Shown piece by piece: positions 25,663 through 35,366 of a stretch of DNA of 64,000 nucleotides. The notes below the pieces were generated by a model, which saw only the letters and a program-made list of their open reading frames with translations, was not told where the DNA came from and made no database searches. This stretch comes from Makana argininalis_D. Its GTDB lineage: Bacteria > Pseudomonadota > Gammaproteobacteria > Enterobacterales > Enterobacteriaceae. The first letter of the stretch is position 1. Every line of letters starts with the position of its first letter. The DNA lies in NCBI GenBank assembly GCA_051307355.1, contig JBPPLQ010000001.1:186001-250000 (forward strand), read 5' to 3'. Made by a program: the position numbers and the translations under genes.

Positions 25663-27081
25663 ATGATAATTAAAACTCGTTTTGCACCTAGCCCTACTGG
25701 ATATTTACATATAGGTAGTATTCGTACTGCTTTGTTTTCATGGTTATTTGCTAGAAGTAAAAAAGGAAAATTTGTTTTTAGAATTGAAGATACAGATAAT
25801 AAGCGTGTTAAAAAAAATAGCATAAAATCAATAATCAATAGTATGAAGTGGTTAAATATAGATTGGGATGAAGGTCCTTATTTTCAAAGATTAAGATTAA
25901 AACGTTATAAATCAATTATTAATAATATGATATTAAATGGAAAAGCATATAAATGCTATTGTTCAATAGAAAGATTACAAATCTTAAGACAAAAACAAAT
26001 TTATTTAGGAAAAAAACCTAAGTATGATGGTTTTTGTAAAAAAAAAAAAAAAAATATTAAAAATAAACAATATGTTGTAAGATTTAACAATCCTAAAACT
26101 GGATCAGTAATTTTTAAAGATATAATTAGAGGAAAAATAGAATTCAAAAATAAAGAATTAGATGATTTAGTATTACAACGTGCTAATGGATCATTTACAT
26201 ATAATTTTTGTGTTATTGTAGATGATTTAGATATGAATATAAGTCACATTATAAGAGGTGAAGATCATATTAATAACACTCCTAGACAAATTAACATATT
26301 AAAATCTATAAATGCACAAATACCATTATATGCTCATTTATCAATTATATTAAATAATAATGGTAAAAAACTTTCTAAAAGAGATAATTCTTTAAATATT
26401 TTAAAATTTAAAGATGAAGGATTTTTACCGGAAGCTTTATTAAATAATATAGTAAGACAAGGTTGGTCATATAAAAATAAAGAAATTTTTAATATATATG
26501 AAATGAAAAAATTATTTAATCTCGATGTTATTAGTAAATCACCAAGTTATTTTAATATAAAAAAATTAATTTGGTTAAATCATTTTTATATTAAAAATTT
26601 ACCTAATAAAAAAATTGTAGATAATTTATTATGGAATCTTAAAAAAGAAAACATAAATATAAATTCAGGTCCAAAAATATCTAATATTGTAAATATTTTA
26701 AAAAATAATTGTAAAACTTTAAAAGATATGGTTTATAAATGTCGTTATTTTTACGAAGATTTTAAATCTTTTAATAAAGAAGATGCTAATAAATACTTAA
26801 ATATATTTAATTTAAATATTTTAAATAAGATTTTAAATAAAATTTATAAAATCAAATATTGGAATAAAGATAATATTAAAAATGCTATTTGTGAAACATC
26901 TGATGATCTTGGAGTAAAATTTAATAAAATTAGCATGCCTCTTCGTGTAGCAATTATTGGTAGCAAATGTTCACCTTCAATTGATATTACATTGTATGAA
27001 ATAGGTAAAATAAAATCAATAAATAGAATAAAATTTGCTATAAAATATATTATTAAAAATAAAAACCTCAAATCGGTTTAA
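25663..27081 (+). CDS. gltX: Glutamyl-tRNA synthetase
   Basis: Charges tRNA-Glu. 472 residues (E. coli 471). Seen: FAPSPTGYLHIGSIRTA with the class I HIGH motif, RIEDTD, YKCYCS, and KLSKRDNS as the KMSKS motif. The C-terminal anticodon-binding domain is present. The coding strand has 17 consecutive A (26038-26054) encoding part of CKKKKKN in the zinc-binding region, a likely slippage site; the equivalents of the E. coli zinc Cys pattern are partly kept (CYC, FCK). No GlnRS or GatCAB is in the window. Confidence 0.96.
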   Translation: MIIKTRFAPSPTGYLHIGSIRTALFSWLFARSKKGKFVFRIEDTDNKRVKKNSIKSIINSMKWLNIDWDEGPYFQRLRLKRYKSIINNMILNGKAYKCYCSIERLQILRQKQIYLGKKPKYDGFCKKKKKNIKNKQYVVRFNNPKTGSVIFKDIIRGKIEFKNKELDDLVLQRANGSFTYNFCVIVDDLDMNISHIIRGEDHINNTPRQINILKSINAQIPLYAHLSIILNNNGKKLSKRDNSLNILKFKDEGFLPEALLNNIVRQGWSYKNKEIFNIYEMKKLFNLDVISKSPSYFNIKKLIWLNHFYIKNLPNKKIVDNLLWNLKKENININSGPKISNIVNILKNNCKTLKDMVYKCRYFYEDFKSFNKEDANKYLNIFNLNILNKILNKIYKIKYWNKDNIKNAICETSDDLGVKFNKISMPLRVAIIGSKCSPSIDITLYEIGKIKSINRIKFAIKYIIKNKNLKSV

Positions 27082-27151
27082 AAAATTTAAATATAATATT
27101 ATTTTTAAAAAATAAATTTATAAAAATTTAATTAAAAGGTTTAATATTAAA

Positions 27152-28303
27152 ATGTTATTAATATCAGATATTAATATAAAAGGAAAAATAATTTTAATAC
27201 GTGCTGATATGAATGTACCTATAAAAGATGGTAAAATAATTTCATATACTCGTATTATTAAATCTTTAAAAACAATTAAATATGCCATTAAGCATAAAGC
27301 TATAGTTATTATAGCTTCTCATTTAGGTAGACCAAAAGAAGGAATATATGATGAAAAATTTTCTATGCAACCAATAGTAAATTTTTTAAAAAAACACATT
27401 TCTTTAAAAATTCGTTTAGTAAAAAATTATATTAATGGATTAGACATTTTACCAAATTACTTAACAGTTTTAGAAAATGTAAGATTTAATAAAGGTGAAA
27501 GAAAAAATGATAAAGAACTTTCACAAAAATATTCAAATTTTTGTGATATATTTGTAATGGATGCTTTTGCTTCTGCTCATAGATCAGAATCTTCAACAGT
27601 AGGAGTAGGTAATTTTTCTAAAATATCTTGTTGTGGTTTTTTATTTAAGAATGAAATTAAAAATCTTAGTAAAATTATTAAAAATCCTTTACGTCCAATG
27701 ATATCAATAATTGGTGGTTCAAAAATATCTACAAAACTTAATGTATTGAAATCTTTATCTAAAATTTCAGATAAAATAATTGTTGGTGGTGGCGTAGCAA
27801 ATACTTTTTTAGCATCTGAAGGATTTAATATAGGTAAATCAATATATGAACCTAATTTAATATACTCAGCAAAAAATATTTTATTAGCAAATAAAAATAT
27901 ATTATTACCTGTTGATGTAAAAGTAAGTAAAAGTTTTTCTGAATTATCTACACCATTAATGAAATCAGTATATGATATTAGAAATGATGAAAAAATATTA
28001 GATATAGGTAGTATCTCAATTAACAATATTTTAAAGAATTTGAAAGAAGCTAAAACAATATTATGGAGTGGTCCTTTAGGAGTTTTTGAATTTTATAATT
28101 TTCAACAAGGTACTAAATCAATAACTGATTTTATATCAAAAAATAATGTATTTTCTGTAATAGGTGGTGGTGATACAATCGCGGCAATTGAACTTTTTGA
28201 TATTTATGATAAAGTATCATATATATCTACAGGAGGAGGTGCTTTTTTAAATTTTATAGAAGGTAAAAAATTACCAGTTATTTCAATGCTAGAAAAATAT
28301 TAA
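27152..28303 (+). CDS. pgk: Phosphoglycerate kinase
   Basis: Makes ATP from 1,3-bisphosphoglycerate. 383 residues (E. coli 387). Seen: IRADMNVPIKDG, ASHLGRPKEG, MDAFASAHR, GGSKISTKLNVL, LWSGPLGVFE and the nucleotide-site GGGDTIAA. AAAAGG precedes the ATG by about 13 bases. Upstream of fbaA, as in the E. coli epd-pgk-fbaA cluster (epd absent). Confidence 0.97.
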   Translation: MLLISDINIKGKIILIRADMNVPIKDGKIISYTRIIKSLKTIKYAIKHKAIVIIASHLGRPKEGIYDEKFSMQPIVNFLKKHISLKIRLVKNYINGLDILPNYLTVLENVRFNKGERKNDKELSQKYSNFCDIFVMDAFASAHRSESSTVGVGNFSKISCCGFLFKNEIKNLSKIIKNPLRPMISIIGGSKISTKLNVLKSLSKISDKIIVGGGVANTFLASEGFNIGKSIYEPNLIYSAKNILLANKNILLPVDVKVSKSFSELSTPLMKSVYDIRNDEKILDIGSISINNILKNLKEAKTILWSGPLGVFEFYNFQQGTKSITDFISKNNVFSVIGGGDTIAAIELFDIYDKVSYISTGGGAFLNFIEGKKLPVISMLEKY

Positions 28304-28408
28304 GAAATAATTTTTATAAAAACTTTTTTTTTAAATAATTAATTTAATAGTATTGAAATTTAATTAATAAAATTAATTTCAATTTTTTGTAAAAAGGAAT
28401 AAATTTTT

Positions 28409-29491
28409 ATGTCTAAGATTTTAGACTTTGTAAAACCGGGAGTAATAACAGGAAATGATGTTCAGAAAATTTATAATTATGCTAAAAAAAATTTTTTTGC
28501 TATTCCTGCAATAAATTGCATAAACACTGATTCTATAAATGCTGCTTTAGAAACAGCTTCTAAAGTACAATCACCTATAATAATACAGTTTTCACATAGT
28601 GGTTCAGAATTTATATTAGGAAATGGGATCAAAAAAAATAATAAAAAGCAAAATAATGCTGTAATAGGAGCAATAAGTGGTGCTCTTCATGTTCATCAAG
28701 TTGCATCTCATTATGGAATTCCTGTTATATTAAACACAGATCATTGTTGTGAAAAATTACTTCCTTGGGTTGATGGAATGTTAGAATATGGTGAGAAATA
28801 TTATTCTATTACTGGTAAACCTTTATTTTCATCACACATGATAGATTTATCTATAAATACTATTAAAAATAATGTTAATTTAAGCTCTAAATATTTTTAC
28901 AGAATGTCTAAAATTGATATGACTTTAGAAATTGAATTAGGTTGTACAGGAGGAGAAGAAGATGGAATTGATAATACTAATATTGATAATTCTTTTTTAT
29001 ATACTAATCCTAAAGATATATCATATGTTTATGAAAATCTTATTAAAATAAGTCCAAGATTTATTATTGCAGCTTCTTTTGGTAATGTTCATGGTGTATA
29101 TAAATATGGTCATGTAAAATTAAAACCTATGATACTTTATAAATCACAAAAATATATTTCTAATAAATTTAATTTACCTTTTAATTCATTAAATTTAGTA
29201 TTTCACGGTGGTTCTGGTTCTAATAAAAAAGATATAATAGAGTCTATAAAATATGGTGTAGTAAAAATAAATATAGATACTGATATTCAATGGTCAACAT
29301 GGAAAGGTATTTTAAAATATTATAATACAAATAAAGATTATTTAAAAACACAATTAGGAAACAAAAACGGTTTATTTATTCCAAATAAAAAATACTATGA
29401 CCCTAGATCATGGATACGTTATAGTCAAATTTCTATTAAAAAACGTCTAGAATTATATTTCAAATTATTTAATTCTATTAATGTTTTATAA
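28409..29491 (+). CDS. fbaA: Fructose-bisphosphate aldolase, class II
   Basis: Zinc-dependent aldolase of glycolysis. 360 residues (E. coli 359). Seen: FAIPAINCINTDSINAALE, NTDHCCEKLLPW with zinc His, EIELGCTGGEEDG, FGNVHGVYKYG with zinc His, and VFHGGSGSNKKDI. AAAAAGGAATAAA precedes the ATG. Pairs with pgk; ends 16 bases before the convergent rpmG stop. Confidence 0.98.
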   Translation: MSKILDFVKPGVITGNDVQKIYNYAKKNFFAIPAINCINTDSINAALETASKVQSPIIIQFSHSGSEFILGNGIKKNNKKQNNAVIGAISGALHVHQVASHYGIPVILNTDHCCEKLLPWVDGMLEYGEKYYSITGKPLFSSHMIDLSINTIKNNVNLSSKYFYRMSKIDMTLEIELGCTGGEEDGIDNTNIDNSFLYTNPKDISYVYENLIKISPRFIIAASFGNVHGVYKYGHVKLKPMILYKSQKYISNKFNLPFNSLNLVFHGGSGSNKKDIIESIKYGVVKINIDTDIQWSTWKGILKYYNTNKDYLKTQLGNKNGLFIPNKKYYDPRSWIRYSQISIKKRLELYFKLFNSINVL

Positions 29492-29507
29492 TAAAACAAT
29501 AAAAATA

Positions 29508-29675
29508 TTATTTTAATTTTACTTCTTTGTAAATTACATGTTTTTTATAAATTGGATCATATTTTTTTAATTTTATTTTTTTTAATAAGTTTTTTTTATT
29601 TTTAGTAGTTGTATAAAAATGTTTTGTTCCTGATGAAGATAAAAGTTTAATTATTTTTTTTTTTTTTTTAGACAT
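29508..29675 (-). CDS. rpmG: 50S ribosomal protein L33
   Basis: 55 residues, the E. coli size. Seen: IKLLSSSGTKHFYTTTKNKK followed by KKYDPIYKKHVIYKEVKLK, the L33 core; it is the cysteine-free (zinc-independent) form. The start ATG 29675 lies in AATGTATG; the other ATG runs into a stop. A run of 16 A (29654-29669) encodes the lysines after MS. Twelve bases downstream of rpmB, as in E. coli. Confidence 0.95.
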   Translation of the reverse strand: MSKKKKKIIKLLSSSGTKHFYTTTKNKKNLLKKIKLKKYDPIYKKHVIYKEVKLK

Positions 29676-29687
29676 ACATTAGTTTCC

Positions 29688-29927
29688 TTATTTTTTCAAT
29701 TTTTTATTTAATTTAATTTTATTTAAAACTGTTTCAATACCTTGTTTATTTATTATTCTAATACCTTTAGAAGATACACGAAGAGAAATAAATTTTTTTT
29801 TACTATGTATCCAAAAACGATGATAATTAATATTAGTCAAAAATTTTCTTTTGGTTTTATTCATTGCATGTGATTTATTATTACCACTAATTGTTTTTTT
29901 TCTTGTTACTTCACATATTCTTGCCAT
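29688..29927 (-). CDS. rpmB: 50S ribosomal protein L28
   Basis: 79 residues (E. coli 78). Seen: RICEVTRKKTISGNNKSHAMN, TKRKFLTNINYHRFW, and LRVSSKGIRIINKQGI. Heads the rpmB-rpmG pair; AAGGATTTAAATT precedes the ATG. Divergent from lgt across about 190 bp. Confidence 0.97.
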   Translation of the reverse strand: MARICEVTRKKTISGNNKSHAMNKTKRKFLTNINYHRFWIHSKKKFISLRVSSKGIRIINKQGIETVLNKIKLNKKLKK

Positions 29928-30121
29928 AATTTAAATCCTTAAAATTATATTTTTAATTAAATTTATTTCATAAATTCTTTATTTAATAAAATTAAAAATT
30001 AATTTAAATTATATTAAAAAAATATATTTTTTTAATATAACATTTTTTAAATAAAAATTAAATAACTTTTAAAAAAGTTAAAAAATAAATATATTTATTA
30101 AATAACTAAATTTGGTGGAAA

Positions 30122-30982
30122 ATGATAAATAATTATTTAGTATTTTATTCAATGAATCCTTTTATATTTAAATTAGGAAAATTATATTTTAGATGGTATG
30201 GTTTTATGTATATAATAGGATTTATTTTTTCTTTGTGGTTAGTAAAAAAAAAAAAAAAAAATATGAAAATAATGTTTATTTCTAATAAAGATTTAGAAAA
30301 TTTAATTTATTATATTTTTTTAGGTATTTTTATAGGAGGAAGGGTGGGTTATGTTTTAATATATAAAATAGAAAATTTTTTAAATAATCTATTTTATATA
30401 TTTAAAATATGGTATGGTGGGATGTCATTTCATGGTGGTTTAATAGGAACAGTTTTGACTATTAAATTATTTATAATTAATAAAAAAAGCATAAATTTTT
30501 ATAAAATTACTGATTTTATTTCTACTATAATTCCATTATGTATTGGAATTGGAAGATTAGGTAATTTTATAAATGGTGAGTTATATGGAATCGTTTCTGT
30601 TAAATTACCTATAATAATATTATTTCAAAATTCATTAAAAGATGATATTAAATTTATTTCAGAAAATAAAAAATTGAAATCCATATTTAATAAATACGGA
30701 AGATTACCTAGACATCCTTCTCAACTTTATGAATCTCTTTTAGAAGGTGTAATTTTATTTATTATTATTAATTTTTTTATTAAAAAAAAAAGACCAATAG
30801 GAAGTATATCTGGTTTATTTTTAATATTGTATGGATTTTTTAGATTTTTATTAGAATATTTTAGACAACCTGATCACAAATTAATTTTATTAAATTATTT
30901 TACTATAGGGCAAATATTATCAATACCAATGTTATTATTAGGTTGTTATTTAATTAATAATGCATATAAAAATAAATTATAA
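30122..30982 (+). CDS. lgt: Prolipoprotein diacylglyceryl transferase
   Basis: Inner-membrane enzyme that attaches diacylglycerol to the lipobox Cys of prolipoproteins. 286 residues (E. coli 291), about seven membrane segments. Seen: RWYGFMYIIGF, GGRVGYVLI, MSFHGGLIG with the key His, and the signature GRLGNFINGELYG, plus PRHPSQLYE. Its retention means lipoproteins are still made, although lspA, lnt and any substrate are outside the window. A run of 18 A (30244-30261) encodes VKKKKKN after the first helix. Confidence 0.95.
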   Translation: MINNYLVFYSMNPFIFKLGKLYFRWYGFMYIIGFIFSLWLVKKKKKNMKIMFISNKDLENLIYYIFLGIFIGGRVGYVLIYKIENFLNNLFYIFKIWYGGMSFHGGLIGTVLTIKLFIINKKSINFYKITDFISTIIPLCIGIGRLGNFINGELYGIVSVKLPIIILFQNSLKDDIKFISENKKLKSIFNKYGRLPRHPSQLYESLLEGVILFIIINFFIKKKRPIGSISGLFLILYGFFRFLLEYFRQPDHKLILLNYFTIGQILSIPMLLLGCYLINNAYKNKL

Positions 30983-31078
30983 TATTAATAAAATACATAT
31001 TTAAAAAATAAATTTTATTTATTTTAATAAAATATTTAAATATAATTCAAATAAATTAAAATACATGGGATAAAATTA

Positions 31079-31660
31079 ATGTTAAATAATAAAAAAAATA
31101 ACACTATAAATGATGAATGTTTAAAAAAACAACATACAGATAAAAAAATAAAATTAGAAAATATAAAAAATGAAATTAAAGATTTAGATAATCAAAATAA
31201 ATATATTAAAAAATTGGAAAAATCTTTAAAAAAAGAAAAAGAAATATCAAATAATAATTTTCTAAGATATAGAGCTGAAATAGAAAATTTAATAAAAAGA
31301 AACGAAAAAGATATAAAAAAATTAAATAAATTTGCTATAGAAAAATTTGCTATTGAATTATTACCAGTGATTGACAGTTTAGAAAAAACCATAGATATGT
31401 TTGATATAAAAAATTTAAAATTAAAATCTATTTTTGAAGGTTTAAATTTAACATTTAAATTTTTATTAACTACTGTTAATAAATTTGGACTTAATGTAAT
31501 AAATGATGTAAATGTAATATTTGATCCTAATATTCATCAAGCAATGAATGTAATAAAATCAGATAAATTTAAATCTAATTATATTATGAATATCATGCAA
31601 AAAGGATATATACTTAATGGAAGACTTATTCGTCCTGCAATGGTAAGTGTGTCAAAATAA
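31079..31660 (+). CDS. grpE: Nucleotide exchange factor GrpE
   Basis: Releases ADP from DnaK. 193 residues (E. coli 197). Seen: long N-terminal coiled coil (about 25-85), FLRYRAEIENLIKRNEKD, FAIELLPVIDSLEKTI, and the C-terminal beta domain with FDPNIHQAMNVI and GYILNGRLIRPAMVSVS. GGGATAAAATT before the ATG. I see no sigma-32 promoter upstream. Followed by an 18-bp hairpin terminator. Confidence 0.96.
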   Translation: MLNNKKNNTINDECLKKQHTDKKIKLENIKNEIKDLDNQNKYIKKLEKSLKKEKEISNNNFLRYRAEIENLIKRNEKDIKKLNKFAIEKFAIELLPVIDSLEKTIDMFDIKNLKLKSIFEGLNLTFKFLLTTVNKFGLNVINDVNVIFDPNIHQAMNVIKSDKFKSNYIMNIMQKGYILNGRLIRPAMVSVSK

Positions 31661-31672
31661 ATTTTTTTTAAT

Positions 31673-31713
31673 TTATATTATAATCGCTATTTATTATAGC
31701 GATTATAATATAA
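31673..31713. terminator. Perfect 18-bp hairpin after grpE
   Basis: Arms 31673-31690 and 31696-31713 are exact inverted repeats (core ATCGCTAT/ATAGCGAT) around TTATT. It lies 13 bases after the grpE stop and before the convergent ung, so it can serve either strand. Confidence 0.75.
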
Positions 31714-31761
31714 ATATTTTTTCAAAAATATTTAAAATATTTATATAATAAATAAAAAAAA

Positions 31762-32430
31762 TTAAATTATTATTGATTGCCAATTAATAGGTTTTTTTAA
31801 AATTTTTTTTAAAATAACATTAGTTTTAGAAAAATGATTACAACCAAAAAATCCATACTTAGCTGATAATGGACTTGGATGAGAAGTTTTTAAAATAAAA
31901 TGCTTATTAATATTTATTAATTTAATTTTTTTTTGAGCATATAGACCCCATAATAAAAAAATAACTCCTTCTAAATTAGAATTTATTATTTTAATAATTA
32001 AATCTGTAAATATTTCCCAACCTATATTTGAATGTGAGTATGGTTTTTTATGCTCAACTGTTAAAATAGAATTTAATAATAAAACACCTTGATCTGACCA
32101 ACTCTTTAAAAATCCATTTTTAGGTATAATAAAATTGTTAATATCTTTAAATAATTCTTTATAAATATTTTTTAATGAAGGAGGTATTGGTAATCCTTTG
32201 TTAACAGAAAAAGCCAAACCATTAGCTTGATTAAAACCACAATAAGGATCTTGTCCTACTATAACTACTTTTATATTTTGAAATTTGGTAAATTTAAAAA
32301 CATTAAATATTTCACTTGATTTTGGATATATTATATGTCCGTATATTCTTTTTTTACGAATAAAATTTATCATTTTTGTAAAAAAAATCATTTTTTTAAT
32401 ATCATATAAAACATCAGACCATGTATTCAT
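31762..32430 (-). CDS. ung: Uracil-DNA glycosylase
   Basis: Removes uracil from DNA, the lesion that turns C-G into T-A. 222 residues (E. coli 229). Seen: VIVGQDPYCGFNQANGLAFSV with the catalytic Asp, LLNSILTVE, LLWGLYAQ and the HPSPLSA loop with the catalytic His. All active-site motifs look intact. A repair enzyme that opposes cytosine deamination is retained in spite of the extreme AT bias. Confidence 0.97.
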   Translation of the reverse strand: MNTWSDVLYDIKKMIFFTKMINFIRKKRIYGHIIYPKSSEIFNVFKFTKFQNIKVVIVGQDPYCGFNQANGLAFSVNKGLPIPPSLKNIYKELFKDINNFIIPKNGFLKSWSDQGVLLLNSILTVEHKKPYSHSNIGWEIFTDLIIKIINSNLEGVIFLLWGLYAQKKIKLININKHFILKTSHPSPLSAKYGFFGCNHFSKTNVILKKILKKPINWQSIII

Positions 32431-32812
32431 AGATAAACATATTTAATATGTAATTTTTATCAACTTATTTAATTATTTTATTAATTTATAATTAAATTCA
32501 TTCAATATAAATTTTTACAACAATTATATTTTTTTTAAAATATAAATATTAATATTTTAAATATAAAAAATTAAATTTACTGTAAAAGTTAAAACATAAA
32601 TAACAAAATTAAATTTTTTAATTTTATAAAAATTAATTTTAATTGACTTATATATTAATTATAAATAATAATTAAAAAATTAATTAAAAATGTATGAAAT
32701 TTAAAAAATATCAAAATAATTTTCTTTATTTTTAATATATTTAATATATTAAATTAATTTAATTAAAAATCTAAAAAATTTGATTTATATATTAATTAAG
32801 GATATATGTTTT
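32431..32812. other. Intergenic region upstream of gyrA
   Basis: About 380 bp of A/T between divergent ung and gyrA. Apart from a possible promoter (32643-32671) I see no gene, remnant or long repeat. Confidence 0.55.
32643..32671 (+). promoter_or_regulatory. Candidate gyrA promoter
   Basis: TTGACT (32643-32648), 17-base spacer, TAATAA (32666-32671); about 140 bases before the gyrA ATG. Best -35 match in this spacer but the distance to the gene is long. Confidence 0.35.
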
Positions 32813-35347
32813 ATGATAGAAACAAATAAAAATGAAAAAATTATCTTAATAGAAGAAGAACTTAAAAAATCTTATTTAGACTATGCTATGTCTGTTATTG
32901 TTGGAAGAGCGCTACCAGATGTTAGAGATGGTTTAAAACCTGTACATAGAAGAATTTTATTTGCAATGTATATACTAAAAAATTTTTATAATAAAAACTA
33001 TAAAAAATCTGCTCGAATAGTAGGTGATGTTATAGGTAAATATCATCCTCATGGAGATTCTGCTGTATATGATTCTATAGTAAGAATGGCTCAATCTTTT
33101 TCATTAAGATATAAATTAATAGAAGGACAAGGTAATTTTGGTTCTATTGATGGTGATTCTGCAGCTGCAATGAGATATACAGAAATAAAAATGTCAAAAA
33201 TTTCACATGAATTAATTTCAGAAATAGAAAAAAATACAGTTGATTTTTATTTAAATTATGATGGAACACATAAAATTCCAAATATTTTACCTTCTAAAAT
33301 TCCAAATCTTTTAATAAATGGATCTTCTGGAATAGCTGTAGGAATGGCTACTAATATACCATCTCATAATATATCAGAAATTATTGATGGTTGTTTAGCA
33401 TATATCAAAAATGAAAATATAACTTTAAAAGAATTAATGAAATATATACCGGGACCTGATTTTCCAACTTATGCTATTATAAAAGGACAAGAAGGTATAA
33501 AAAAAGCTTATAAAACTGGATATGGAAAAATATATATCAAATCAAGAGCAAAAATAAAAAAAAATGGAAAACATGGACGTGAATGCATAATTATAAATGA
33601 AATACCTTATCAAGTAAATAAATCTAAATTAATAAAACAAATATCAAATTTAATAAAATATAAAAAGATTGAAGGAATAAGTAATATAAGAGATGAATCA
33701 GATAAAGATGGTATGAGAATAGTAATAGAGATAAAAAAATTTAATATAACATCTATTATTTTAAAAAAACTGTTTTTAAATACTCAATTGCAAATATCTT
33801 TTGGAATAAATATGGTTGCTTTATGTAATGGCCAACCTAAGTTATTATCATTAAAAAAAATGATATATTATTTTATTAAACATAGAAAAGAAATAATTAT
33901 TAGAAGAACAGTTTTTAAATTAAAAAAATTAAAAGAAAGATATAAAATTATAGAAGGTTTATATATAGCTATTAAAAATATAGATTATATTATTAATTTA
34001 ATTTTAAAATCTAAAACATCAAAAAAAGCAAAAAATATTTTATTATCTACGTCATGGAATTTTAATAAAAAATATATTATATTTAAAAAATTTAAAAATA
34101 ATAAATTTGATCAAAAAAAACAAAATGTAAAAATAAAAATTGAAAATAATATTTATTATTTAAATAAAATACAAGTAAAAGCAATTTTAAATATTAAATT
34201 ACAAAATATTACTTGTATTGAAACTAATAATCTTGAAAAAGAATATATTGTTATTTTTGAAAAAATTAAAAAATATAAAAATATATTAAAAAATAATTAT
34301 GAATTATTAAAAATAATACAATCAGAATTAATAGAAATAAAAGAAAAATATAAAGATAAAAGAAAAACGGAAATTTTAAATAATAATAAATATTATTATG
34401 AAAAAAATATATTAAATAGTAAAAATATAATTATCACTATTTCATATAATGGTTATATTAAATATCATCAAATTTCAGAATATGAATCTCAACATAGGGG
34501 CGGAAAAGGAAAATCTATATCCAATATAGAAAAAGAAGATTTTATAAAAACAATTCAAATTGCAAATACATATGATACCATTCTTCTTTTTTCTAACTTT
34601 GGTAAAGTATATTGGTGTAAAGTGGAACAAATAAAAAAATTTGATAAAAAAAATAAAGGTTTAAATATATTAAACATTATTTCTTTATCTGATAAAGAAA
34701 AAATCACATTTATTTATCCAATAAATCAATTTTTAGAAAAATATTTTATTATTATTGCAACTGAAAAAGGAATAGTTAAAAAAACTTCATTAATTAATTT
34801 TTTCAGATCACGTAAAAAAGGTATAAGAGCTATAAAATTGAAAGCAAATGACAATATAACAGATGTAAATATTTCAAATGGTAATAATGATATTATGTTA
34901 TTTTCTTCATATGGTAAAGTAGTTACATTTAATGAAAAACAAGTAAGAAATATGAATAGAAATTCTTCAGGTGTAAAAGGTATTAAAATGGTTGAAGGAG
35001 ATATCTTAACATCAATGGTTATACAAAAAGAAATAAAAAGTACTATATTAACTATAACTAAAAATGGATATGGAAAAAGAACTTATCAATCTGAATATCC
35101 TTCTAAATCTAGAGCCAAATGTGGAATTATATCAATAAATTTAAAAAAAAGAAATGTAAGAGTTGTAGGATCTATTCAAGTTGAAGATTCAGATAAAGTA
35201 TGTATTATAACAAATAAAGGTATGTTAGTAATAATAAATGTTCATGAAATAAATATTGTTAAAAGAAATACTCAAGGTGTGATTTTAATAAAAACAGAAA
35301 AACATGAACAAGTTATTGGTATTAAAAAATTACCTAAAGAATTTTAA
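32813..35347 (+). CDS. gyrA: DNA gyrase subunit A
   Basis: Breakage-reunion subunit of gyrase. About 844 residues from ATG 32813 (E. coli 875). The frame is open back to 32780, but ATG 32813 (MIETNKNEKIILIEEELKKSY) has AAGGA upstream and fits the family start. Seen: DYAMSVIVGRALPDVRDGLKPVHRR, HPHGDSAVYD (quinolone-determining positions Ser and Asp as wild type), AAMRYTEI with the catalytic Tyr, GyrA box as QHRGGKG, and six-bladed C-terminal domain. The acidic C-terminal tail of E. coli GyrA is absent. gyrB is outside the window. Confidence 0.97.
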   Translation: MIETNKNEKIILIEEELKKSYLDYAMSVIVGRALPDVRDGLKPVHRRILFAMYILKNFYNKNYKKSARIVGDVIGKYHPHGDSAVYDSIVRMAQSFSLRYKLIEGQGNFGSIDGDSAAAMRYTEIKMSKISHELISEIEKNTVDFYLNYDGTHKIPNILPSKIPNLLINGSSGIAVGMATNIPSHNISEIIDGCLAYIKNENITLKELMKYIPGPDFPTYAIIKGQEGIKKAYKTGYGKIYIKSRAKIKKNGKHGRECIIINEIPYQVNKSKLIKQISNLIKYKKIEGISNIRDESDKDGMRIVIEIKKFNITSIILKKLFLNTQLQISFGINMVALCNGQPKLLSLKKMIYYFIKHRKEIIIRRTVFKLKKLKERYKIIEGLYIAIKNIDYIINLILKSKTSKKAKNILLSTSWNFNKKYIIFKKFKNNKFDQKKQNVKIKIENNIYYLNKIQVKAILNIKLQNITCIETNNLEKEYIVIFEKIKKYKNILKNNYELLKIIQSELIEIKEKYKDKRKTEILNNNKYYYEKNILNSKNIIITISYNGYIKYHQISEYESQHRGGKGKSISNIEKEDFIKTIQIANTYDTILLFSNFGKVYWCKVEQIKKFDKKNKGLNILNIISLSDKEKITFIYPINQFLEKYFIIIATEKGIVKKTSLINFFRSRKKGIRAIKLKANDNITDVNISNGNNDIMLFSSYGKVVTFNEKQVRNMNRNSSGVKGIKMVEGDILTSMVIQKEIKSTILTITKNGYGKRTYQSEYPSKSRAKCGIISINLKKRNVRVVGSIQVEDSDKVCIITNKGMLVIINVHEINIVKRNTQGVILIKTEKHEQVIGIKKLPKEF

Positions 35348-35366
35348 TTTAATGTATTAAAAATAA

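Noticed and set aside
27577..28026. 149-codon open frame opposite pgk
   Set aside because: Fully inside a full-length conserved pgk on the other strand; no recognisable family and composition typical of antisense A/T DNA.
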